DNA of 17,699 bases, taken from Pedobacter sp. UBA4863 (lineage in GTDB: Bacteria > Bacteroidota > Bacteroidia > Sphingobacteriales > Sphingobacteriaceae). The notes beneath the pieces were generated by a model that was not told where the DNA came from, did no database searches, and saw only the letters and a program-made list of their open reading frames with translations. The stretch covers positions 89,782-107,480 of the forward strand of contig NZ_DHDZ01000026.1 in NCBI RefSeq assembly GCF_002399615.1. Reading direction: 5' to 3'. This document shows, one piece after another, positions 5,747-13,255 of the stretch. A program made the position numbers and the translations under genes. Numbering within the stretch: the stretch's first letter is position 1; every line of letters begins with the position of its first letter.

Positions 5747-6796
5747 ATGCAAGCCACCAAAAAGATAGATATTAGAGCTTTAAGCCCGGAACAGTTAACC
5801 CAACATTTTAAGGATATGGGCGAACCTGCATTTAGGGCAAAGCAAGTTTATCAATGGCTTTGGGAAAAATCGGCCCGTAATTTCGATGAGATGAGCAATC
5901 TCTCTAAAGATTTGCGCAAGAAATTAGATGAAGGTTATGCCATCAACACTGTTGAGATTAGCAATGCGCAATTCAGCAACGACCACACCATCAAAAATGC
6001 TTTCCGTTTATACGATGGCAACATTGTAGAAGGCGTTTTAATTCCAACAGAAGAACGTATGACTGCCTGCGTAAGCTCGCAAGTAGGCTGTAGTTTAACT
6101 TGCAAATTCTGCGCAACGGGTTACATGGATCGTGTACGTAATCTAAATGCCGATGAAATTTACGACCAGGTGGTTCTGATCGACCAACAAGCCAAGCAAA
6201 ATTACAACATCCCCTTAACCAACATTGTATATATGGGCATGGGCGAGCCTCTGTTGAATTATGCCAACGTGTTAAAATCTATCGAACGCATTACCGCTCC
6301 AGATGGCTTAAACATGTCGTACAAACGCATTACCGTTTCTACAGCCGGCATTGCCAAAATGATTAAAAAACTGGGCGATGATGGCGCAAAATTTAACCTG
6401 GCACTATCATTACACGCCGCTAACGACCAAAAACGACACGAAATTATGCCCATTACCGAGCATAATTCTTTAAAAGCATTGGCCGAAGCATTAAAGTACT
6501 ACTTCCAAAAGACTAAAAATCCCGTTACTTACGAGTACATCGTTTTCAATAACTTTAACGACGAAATACAGGATGCGATGGAGTTAGCCAAATTCTGTAA
6601 ACATGTGCCTTGTAAGGTTAACCTCATCGAATACAACCCTATCCAGTTTGCTGATTTTATTAATGCCGAAGGCGATAAAATTGATGCCTTTGCCAGTTAC
6701 TTAAAGAAACAAGGCATCACCACCAATATTCGCCGCAGCCGCGGTAAAGATATTGATGCCGCCTGTGGGCAGTTGGCGGTAAAAGAGAAGGCATAA
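5747..6796 (+). CDS. rlmN: Dual-specificity 23S rRNA/tRNA adenine-C2 methyltransferase RlmN
   Basis: A 349-residue radical-SAM enzyme that methylates C2 of A2503 in 23S rRNA and of A37 in some tRNAs, affecting decoding accuracy and peptide-exit signalling. The [4Fe-4S] motif CX3CX2C is at Cys115, Cys119 and Cys122 (GCSLTCKFCATG). Cys108 and Cys340 (AACGQLA) match the catalytic pair that removes the adduct and carries the methyl group. The N-terminal accessory domain (AFRAKQVYQWLWEK) and the GMGEPLLNY block are typical. I place the start at the ATG giving MQATKK. A TTG three codons earlier lies inside the promoter box, so it is unlikely to be translated. Length and motifs are those of an intact enzyme. 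Confidence 0.95.
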   Translation: MQATKKIDIRALSPEQLTQHFKDMGEPAFRAKQVYQWLWEKSARNFDEMSNLSKDLRKKLDEGYAINTVEISNAQFSNDHTIKNAFRLYDGNIVEGVLIPTEERMTACVSSQVGCSLTCKFCATGYMDRVRNLNADEIYDQVVLIDQQAKQNYNIPLTNIVYMGMGEPLLNYANVLKSIERITAPDGLNMSYKRITVSTAGIAKMIKKLGDDGAKFNLALSLHAANDQKRHEIMPITEHNSLKALAEALKYYFQKTKNPVTYEYIVFNNFNDEIQDAMELAKFCKHVPCKVNLIEYNPIQFADFINAEGDKIDAFASYLKKQGITTNIRRSRGKDIDAACGQLAVKEKA

Positions 6797-6832
6797 ACAT
6801 CTACAATTCACTAAAAATCATTAACTTGTATA

Positions 6833-7531
6833 ATGTTTGCGTTAAAACGTTATACCGAAGACCTCATTAATTTGCTCTTTCCGGAGTTGTGTAACGGTTG
6901 TGGCAAATTACTCTATCATGGCGAAAAACAGATCTGTACTAAATGTTTATATGACCTGCCCTATACCGATTTTCATTTGTACCCAGACAACCTTGTAGCC
7001 AAACAACTTTGGGGCAGATTACCCGTAGATGCAGCCATGGCAATGCTTTATTTTAAAAAGGAAACCAAAGTTCAAAATTTGATACATGGGTTAAAATACG
7101 ATGGTAAAACCGAAATTGGAACCATGCTTGGCAAGCTTTTAGCTCAGAAACTGACCGAAAGCGAGCTTTATGCTAGTATTGATTTAATAATTCCAGTTCC
7201 CTTACACCAAAAGAAATTAAGGTTAAGAGGTTACAATCAAAGTGAGTATATTGCACAAGGTTTGGCCGAAGAACTAGTAATAGCCCTGAGCACTAAAAAT
7301 TTAACAAGAAATAAAGCCACCGAAAGCCAAACCAAAAAAGCAAGATATACCCGATACGAGAATATGCAAACGGTTTTCAGCGTTAGTAATGCAGCTGAAA
7401 TTGCCGACAAACACGTTCTCTTGATAGACGATGTAATTACCACCGGTGCTACTTTAGAAGCCTGCGGAAATGCCTTGTTAAACCACGGAATTAAAAAACT
7501 GAGCATAGCTGCCATAGCATTTGCAGAATAA
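6833..7531 (+). CDS. comF: ComF-family phosphoribosyltransferase-like protein
   Basis: A 232-residue protein of the ComF/GntX family, which is needed for late steps of natural DNA uptake in some bacteria; its biochemical role is still poorly defined. An N-terminal zinc-finger-like cluster has Cys20, Cys23, Cys35 and Cys38 (LCNGCGK, ICTKC). The C-terminal type I phosphoribosyltransferase domain has the PRPP loop VLLIDDVITTGATL at about residues 196-209 and the family block IPVPLHQKKLRLRGYNQSEY. The gene starts 36 bases after rlmN, behind TTAACTTG, which is close to a -7 box, so it may have its own weak promoter or be read through from rlmN. Its stop overlaps the next gene's start (TAATG), indicating translational coupling with the lipoprotein gene. 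Confidence 0.85.
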   Translation: MFALKRYTEDLINLLFPELCNGCGKLLYHGEKQICTKCLYDLPYTDFHLYPDNLVAKQLWGRLPVDAAMAMLYFKKETKVQNLIHGLKYDGKTEIGTMLGKLLAQKLTESELYASIDLIIPVPLHQKKLRLRGYNQSEYIAQGLAEELVIALSTKNLTRNKATESQTKKARYTRYENMQTVFSVSNAAEIADKHVLLIDDVITTGATLEACGNALLNHGIKKLSIAAIAFAE

Positions 7532-8916
7532 TGAAACATAGTACGTTACTTATTTTACTTGCCCTACTTACCTTGTCTTTTGCAGCCTGCAATAAAGATG
7601 AAGATATTACTTTTGACCCCAATGTGAAGCTAAACTTTTCTACCGATAGCGTGTTGTTCGACACGGTTTTTACTGCTGTTGGTTCTACGGTGCGCAGGTT
7701 TAAAGTTTTTAACTACAACCCAAAAGCCATTAATATCGATGAAATTAAAATTAGTGGTGGCGCAAGTTCTCCTTTCCTTATCAATGTTAATGGCAAGCAA
7801 ATGGTTGGAGAAAAAAACCTTAAAATTAACGGTAACGATTCTATCAACATATTGGTTAAGGTAAATATTAACCCTACACTAGATAACCAACCTTTTATTG
7901 TGGAAGACTCTATTTTGATGTTTTTTAACGGAAAGAAAGAAAAAATTCCTTTGGTGGCCTATGGGCAAAACGCCATTTTCCTTAAAAATACTGTCCTTAA
8001 AAACAATACGGTTTGGGATAGCAAATTGCCCTACATTGTTTCTAATACCCTTACCATAGAAGAAGGTGCAACGCTAGATATTGCCGCTGGCACAAGAGTA
8101 CTATTTCACAAAGGCGCTACTCTAAACGTTAAAGGCACTTTAACTGCTATTGGCACCAGAAAAGACACCATTTTGTTCGCTAGCGACAGAACCGAACGCA
8201 TTTATGAAGAAGAGCCCGGCCAATGGAACGGCATTCATTTTTACGGAAGCAGTAAAAACTCTGTCATTAATTATGCTACCATCAAAAATGGCATTGCTGG
8301 CCTTACTGTCGATTCTTTATCGCCTAACAACAACCCTAAATTAGTACTTGCAAATACCGTGGTTAAAAATATGCAGGTAGTGGGCTTTTTGGGCTATCAT
8401 ACCGATTTAGCGGCATACAATAATCTTTTTTATAACTGCGGCCAGTATTTGGTATATGGTATTGGCGGTGGAAATTACGATTTAGCTCAAAATACCTTTG
8501 CCGCTTACAACTTCGGCTTTGCCAGACGAACTCCTGCCATATTTTTATCGGATTTTATAAGCAATAATGAATTTGCCTCTTTAAAAGCTACTTTAAGCAA
8601 TAACATTATATGGGGCAGTTTAGAAAATGAGCTAACGATAGAAAAAAAATCGAAAGCGGTTTCGGTAACCGATGTGAAGAATAATTTAATTAAAACCACC
8701 GAAACCCTATTTAATGGAAACGGGAATGTCATTAATATCGATCCTTTATTCATAAATACAAGACAAGGGAATTTTAAGCTTAACGAAGACAGTCCTATAA
8801 AAAACAAAGGCCTTAACCTTAGTGCCCACCCTTATTTTTCCTTATACCTATCAAAAGACCTGCTACAAAAAGAAAGATTATTCCCCTCTGAATTAGGGTG
8901 TTACGAAAAAAATTAA
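7531..8916 (+). CDS. Beta-helix-type lipoprotein, probably surface exposed
   Basis: A 461-residue exported lipoprotein of unknown function. Residues 1-19 form a type II signal peptide (basic MKH, hydrophobic core) and LSFAAC places the lipidated Cys at residue 20. The residues after it, NKDED, resemble the Lys-(Asp/Glu)2 lipoprotein export signal described in Capnocytophaga and other Bacteroidota, so outer-surface display is plausible. Residues about 25-150 look like a beta-sandwich (VLFDTVFTAVGSTVRRFKVF). From about 155 onward, repeated short strands such as GATLDIAAGTRVLFHKGA and WNGIHFYGSSKNSVINYATI resemble right-handed parallel beta-helix repeats of the pectate-lyase fold. No catalytic residues can be assigned. 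It is coupled to comF by a one-base overlap. A functional link is not established. Confidence 0.75.
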   Translation: MKHSTLLILLALLTLSFAACNKDEDITFDPNVKLNFSTDSVLFDTVFTAVGSTVRRFKVFNYNPKAINIDEIKISGGASSPFLINVNGKQMVGEKNLKINGNDSINILVKVNINPTLDNQPFIVEDSILMFFNGKKEKIPLVAYGQNAIFLKNTVLKNNTVWDSKLPYIVSNTLTIEEGATLDIAAGTRVLFHKGATLNVKGTLTAIGTRKDTILFASDRTERIYEEEPGQWNGIHFYGSSKNSVINYATIKNGIAGLTVDSLSPNNNPKLVLANTVVKNMQVVGFLGYHTDLAAYNNLFYNCGQYLVYGIGGGNYDLAQNTFAAYNFGFARRTPAIFLSDFISNNEFASLKATLSNNIIWGSLENELTIEKKSKAVSVTDVKNNLIKTTETLFNGNGNVINIDPLFINTRQGNFKLNEDSPIKNKGLNLSAHPYFSLYLSKDLLQKERLFPSELGCYEKN

Positions 8917-8989
8917 ATAAAATGAGTTTTTTAAAAAACAATTGATGTTGCTGCTCGTTTAATATATCGAGAGCGTTAATTTAGATGGT

Positions 8990-9024
8990 AAGGGTCGATT
9001 ATTCCACTCGGGATATCGGCCCTT
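8990..9024. terminator. Hairpin between the convergent lipoprotein and histidine kinase genes
   Basis: AAGGGTCGAT (8990-8999) pairs with ATCGGCCCTT (9015-9024) over 10 bp with one wobble and a 15-base loop. The plus-strand tail is TTTACTTT, and the minus-strand tail has no T-run. Its place in a 112-base gap between converging genes fits a terminator, more convincing for the plus-strand transcript. Confidence 0.45.
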
Positions 9025-9028
9025 TACT

Positions 9029-11782
9029 TTACACCAAGAATTGGGCTAAAACCTTTTTTATTTCGCTCGGATTAAATGGTTTTAGGATATGCCCGTTCAT
9101 ACCGCTTTCCTTAAACTTGCTTTCTTCATTATGCAATGTAGAAGCTGTAAGCGCAACAATTGGCAATGTTTTATAATATTTCTCTTCCATCCCCCGTATA
9201 ATAGTGGTAGTTTCAAATCCTGTAATTCCTGGCATTTTAATATCCATAAATACCAAATCGTACTTATTTTTAGTGATTTTTTCAATAGCCTCATAGCCAT
9301 CCGCAGCAAAATCAAGCACTAAACCCCATTTTATTAAAATACGCTTGGCAATTAAAATATTGATTTCATTATCATCTACAATTAAAACGCGTTTTCCATC
9401 AAAAACTACAGGCCTTAACTTCTCTTGCGTTTCTACCTGCGTAACCTTGTCGAAACCAATTACAAATGAAAATGATGCACCTTTACCCTCTACACTATCC
9501 ACTTTAATGTCAGACTGATACAGCTTTAATAATTTCTTGGTAATTGCCAAACCTAAACCAGTGCCGCCGTATTTTCTAGAAATATCTGCCCTTGCCTGCG
9601 TAAAGGTTTCAAAAATATAGTCTTTTTTATCCAGAGGGATACCTATGCCGTTGTCTTTAACCTCAAAATAAACATCAACTTTAGTTGTACTTTCGTGCTG
9701 CATTTTTACAGTCAACTCTACCCTACCATTAGTGGTAAACTTAATGGCATTGCCTAACAAGTTCATCAATACTTGATATAGCCTAAGCTTATCTGCCGAC
9801 ACCAAAGTTGGTATTTGCTTATCGAAATTTAAGCTTAATATATTTTGCTGCTTAGTAGCATTAACCTTTAATGAGCTAATGATATCGTTACACAACAACT
9901 GAAGGTTGACGGGCAAATACTCTAAATGAAGATTACCAGTTTCTATTTTGGTAAAATCGAGCACATCGTTAATAATGTTTAATAAGTTTTCGCCAGAGAA
10001 CTTTAAAATATTGAGATCTTCTGTTTGTGAGGGTTTAGGATCATTTTCGATAAGCAAATGAGTCATTCCGATAATGGCATTTAACGGCGTTCTTATTTCG
10101 TGGCTCATTACCGAAAGAAACATTTCTTTGGCTTCGCTTAACTGTGTTGCCTGCTCCTTTGCCTGTATAATATCTCGTTCTACTTGTTTACGCTCGGTAA
10201 TATCAGTAATTAACTCAATATACCGTTCTATCTTATTTTTACTATTTATAATAGGGGTATTGGCTACTGCCAACCAAATTGAAGTGCCATCTTTTTTTTG
10301 GGCCAAAACTTCAATAGAGAACGATTTTTTATGCTCTGATGCGGCTCTTGCCTGTAAAATTACCTGTCGATCTGTTTCATCATTAGAAAGTACGTCGCCC
10401 AACATTTTCCCCGAAAGCTCTGCTGCCGAGTAGCCTATTAATTGTTCCAACGCTTCGTTTACCCAGGTAATTTCCCCATTTTTATCGCAAATGGCCACCC
10501 CTGTATGTGTTTTACTTGCTACAGTAGATAATACTTCTAATTCCTGTTCGGCTTTTTTCTTAGCAGTAATATCTATAATAATTTCTATTTCCGTTTCTAC
10601 TTCGCCGTCTGCACTTAAAATAATGGTACTATAAATAGAAAGCCATATTTTAGTTTTGTCTTTCTTATAGGCAAGAACATCTACGGTAAAAGATTTTTTT
10701 TCGCTGGTAAGCTTTCTAGCTTCTTCAATTACGGCCCAATCTGTTTCTGGCCCTCTTATTAAATCGCCCAGAGGCTTACCTTGAATATCCTGTAAAGTAA
10801 AGCCTGTAATTTCTGTAAAGGCATCGTTTGCCCAGCTTACGCGGTTATAATCATCACTAATAACTACGCCGTTGTTTACCTTACTGGCTACAAAAGAAAG
10901 ATGCGTTAACTCCATGTCAAGGCGTTTTTTTTCGGTAATATCCCTACCGTAACTATACCACCTATCATTTTTGCTAACCATGCTCCAGCTTAGCCACTTA
11001 ATTTTACCGGCACTATCTACCACCCTAAAGTCTAACACGAAATGCTTTGCTTTACTTTGGAGACCTTGTTGTAAATGCGCTGTTATTTTTGCTATATCAT
11101 CTTTATAACAAAAGCTCCACATGCTTTTGCCTTGTATTTCACTTACATGGTAACCAAGCATGGTATTAACCGCTTCGTTGATAAACAATATATCTCCTTC
11201 ACGATTCAAAATACAATGTACTTCGGGCGAAGCTTGAAAAACATCCACGAACTCTTCCGAACGTTTGGTTTGCGCTAGGAGTTGCAAGTTTTTTCGTCTT
11301 AACGTTAGTTGCGCAATAACTTGGACAGCTAGCGTTTGTAGTGCTTCGATTTGTAGGGGGCTTAAAGATTTTTCTTCGTCACCTATTACACAAAGAAAAC
11401 CTAAAGAAAAGCCGTCTGCATCTTTTAAAGGAATACTCGCATAGAAAACCATACCAGACTCCAAAACCGATAAGCTGTTTGCAAATTCCCTAGCCTTCTT
11501 CACGTTTGGCACTATATAAGGGCTCTTGTACAGTGCAAATTGGCTAATGGCATCTTCTCTCAGAAAAACTCGCTCTTTGGTTAATAGACCAAAACTTGCT
11601 TTAAATACAATATGCTGCCGATCTACAAAGGCAATGCAAGCCTTTTTGGTAGCAGCAATCTGAGCAGCCAATTTTACGAGATTGTCTAATTCATTTTCAA
11701 GCCCCTCTCCAAGCATGTCATAAGAATAAAGCGCAGCCAAACGCTGCTCTTCTGTCGAAGAAGTTGGAGAGGGGCTAATCAT
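9029..11782 (-). CDS. Cytosolic hybrid sensor histidine kinase (GAF-PAS-PAS-PAS-HisKA-HATPase-REC)
   Basis: A 917-residue sensor kinase with a fused receiver domain and no transmembrane segment, so it senses an internal signal. Domains in order: GAF (about 20-165), PAS1 (170-290), PAS2 (294-408), PAS3 (415-530), HisKA with His561 in MSHEIRTPLNAIIGM, HATPase_c with Asn678 in GNAIKFT, DNGIGIP and GTGLGLAIT, then REC with Asp803/Asp804 in LIVDDNE and phospho-acceptor Asp847 in FMDIKMPG. PAS2 and PAS3 are similar enough to be a tandem duplication. Both resemble LOV domains (GPETD at 344-348) but lack the flavin-reactive Cys. No separate response regulator lies nearby; an output partner must be elsewhere. 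It begins 17 bases after the glyA stop, so the two are probably cotranscribed. Confidence 0.9.
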   Translation of the reverse strand: MISPSPTSSTEEQRLAALYSYDMLGEGLENELDNLVKLAAQIAATKKACIAFVDRQHIVFKASFGLLTKERVFLREDAISQFALYKSPYIVPNVKKAREFANSLSVLESGMVFYASIPLKDADGFSLGFLCVIGDEEKSLSPLQIEALQTLAVQVIAQLTLRRKNLQLLAQTKRSEEFVDVFQASPEVHCILNREGDILFINEAVNTMLGYHVSEIQGKSMWSFCYKDDIAKITAHLQQGLQSKAKHFVLDFRVVDSAGKIKWLSWSMVSKNDRWYSYGRDITEKKRLDMELTHLSFVASKVNNGVVISDDYNRVSWANDAFTEITGFTLQDIQGKPLGDLIRGPETDWAVIEEARKLTSEKKSFTVDVLAYKKDKTKIWLSIYSTIILSADGEVETEIEIIIDITAKKKAEQELEVLSTVASKTHTGVAICDKNGEITWVNEALEQLIGYSAAELSGKMLGDVLSNDETDRQVILQARAASEHKKSFSIEVLAQKKDGTSIWLAVANTPIINSKNKIERYIELITDITERKQVERDIIQAKEQATQLSEAKEMFLSVMSHEIRTPLNAIIGMTHLLIENDPKPSQTEDLNILKFSGENLLNIINDVLDFTKIETGNLHLEYLPVNLQLLCNDIISSLKVNATKQQNILSLNFDKQIPTLVSADKLRLYQVLMNLLGNAIKFTTNGRVELTVKMQHESTTKVDVYFEVKDNGIGIPLDKKDYIFETFTQARADISRKYGGTGLGLAITKKLLKLYQSDIKVDSVEGKGASFSFVIGFDKVTQVETQEKLRPVVFDGKRVLIVDDNEINILIAKRILIKWGLVLDFAADGYEAIEKITKNKYDLVFMDIKMPGITGFETTTIIRGMEEKYYKTLPIVALTASTLHNEESKFKESGMNGHILKPFNPSEIKKVLAQFLV

Positions 11783-11799
11783 ATTAAATATCGAATAAA

Positions 11800-13071
11800 C
11801 TACTTATAAAGAGGGAAACGACTTACCAATGCCTGAACTTTTATTTTAACCTCATTCAGTATTTGATCGTTTCCTGAATTGGTCAATGCCTCATCAATTA
11901 ACTCCACAATATCGACCATTTCGGTTTCTTTAAAACCTCTAGAAGTAATTGCCGCAGTACCTACCCTAAACCCAGAGGTTACAAATGGTGATTTATCATC
12001 AAAAGGCACCATGTTTTTGTTAACTGTAATGTCCGCTTTTCCTAAAGCTTCTTCTGCAGCTTTTCCGGTGATATTTTTATTTCTTAAATCGATTAACATT
12101 AAGTGATTGTCTGTACCGCCAGAAATAATGCCGTAACCTTTAGCCACAAATGCTTTAGCCATGGCCTGTGCATTGACACCAACTTGTTTAATATAATCGC
12201 CATACTCGTCAGTTAAAGCTTCGCCAAATGCAATTGCTTTTGCTGCAATAATGTGCTCTAATGGGCCGCCTTGTGTACCCGGAAAAACAGCCATATCTAA
12301 CAAGTTAGACATCATTCTTGTTTCGCCTTTTGGTGTTTTTAAGCCCCAAGGGTTTTCAAAATCTTTACCCATCATGATCATTCCGCCACGCGGGCCACGT
12401 AAAGTTTTGTGTGTAGTAGTGGTTACAATATGGCAATGCGGAAGCGGATTGTCCAACAAACCTTTAGCAATAAATCCTGCTGGGTGCGAAATATCAGCCA
12501 ATACCAACGCACCAATTTGATCTGCTACTTTACGAATAAAAGCGTAATCCCACTCTCTTGAATAAGCAGAGGCACCACAGATAATCAACTTTGGCTTTTC
12601 GGCCAAGGCCACTTCTTCCAATTTAGCATAATCAATTAAACCATCTTCTTTTTTTACTCCGTAGAACAAAGGTTGATATAGTTTTCCAGAGAAATTAACA
12701 GGAGAACCATGCGTTAAGTGACCGCCGTGAGACAAATCGAAACCTAAGATTTTATCACCAGGTTGGATTACTGCCAGCATTACCGCAGCATTAGCCTGAG
12801 CGCCCGAGTGTGGTTGTACGTTTACCCATGCAGCACCGAAAAGCTTTTTAGCTCTTTCAATGGCAATGTTTTCTATTTCATCTACCACTTGGCAACCGCC
12901 ATAGTAACGTTTTCCAGGTAAACCTTCAGCGTACTTGTTCGTTAATACCGATCCCGCAGCTTCCATTACTTGTTTGCTTACGAAATTCTCAGAAGCGATA
13001 AGCTCTAATCCGTGTTCTTGTCTGTCTAGTTCTTTGTCAATTAAATCGAAAACTAATGTGTCTCTGTTCAT
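11800..13071 (-). CDS. glyA: Serine hydroxymethyltransferase
   Basis: A 423-residue PLP enzyme that interconverts serine and glycine with transfer of a one-carbon unit to tetrahydrofolate. Diagnostic blocks are GLELIASENFVS near the N terminus, NKYAEGLPGKRYYGGC, and the PLP-lysine motif TTTTHKTLRGPRGG with Lys222. The frame is open 15 codons further up, to an ATG at 13116. I take the start at 13071 (MNRDTLVFDLI) because that is the normal family N terminus and the extra residues (SIFTETNTYFQF) are not family-like. The gene is divergent from dxs across 184 bases, with the hybrid kinase gene 17 bases downstream. Confidence 0.95.
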   Translation of the reverse strand: MNRDTLVFDLIDKELDRQEHGLELIASENFVSKQVMEAAGSVLTNKYAEGLPGKRYYGGCQVVDEIENIAIERAKKLFGAAWVNVQPHSGAQANAAVMLAVIQPGDKILGFDLSHGGHLTHGSPVNFSGKLYQPLFYGVKKEDGLIDYAKLEEVALAEKPKLIICGASAYSREWDYAFIRKVADQIGALVLADISHPAGFIAKGLLDNPLPHCHIVTTTTHKTLRGPRGGMIMMGKDFENPWGLKTPKGETRMMSNLLDMAVFPGTQGGPLEHIIAAKAIAFGEALTDEYGDYIKQVGVNAQAMAKAFVAKGYGIISGGTDNHLMLIDLRNKNITGKAAEEALGKADITVNKNMVPFDDKSPFVTSGFRVGTAAITSRGFKETEMVDIVELIDEALTNSGNDQILNEVKIKVQALVSRFPLYK

Positions 13072-13212
13072 TATTAGAAATTGGAAATATGTATTTGTTT
13101 CGGTAAAAATACTCAAAATATTAGGTTATACAATGAGCTAATTTGCATAACTAAGTCATTCTCATAAACATTCGGAAACATGACCTATCAATTTGAAACA
13201 ATTCTTAATAGA

Positions 13213-13246
13213 TTTGTTAAACAAAATACCGTAATTTGTACTTTTA
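13213..13246 (+). promoter_or_regulatory. Candidate dxs promoter
   Basis: TTTG at 13213-13216 is followed either by TAATTTG at 13232-13238 (15-base spacer) or by TACTTTTA at 13239-13246 (22-base spacer). Neither is a perfect Bacteroidota promoter, but the second has acceptable spacing, and the ATG is 10 bases after it. The remaining glyA-dxs gap shows no other clear site. Confidence 0.3.
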
Positions 13247-13255
13247 TAATATTAA

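Noticed and set aside
13072..13116. Longer glyA form starting at 13116
   Set aside because: The 15 extra residues are unlike any serine hydroxymethyltransferase N terminus; MNRDTLVFDLI is the usual start.
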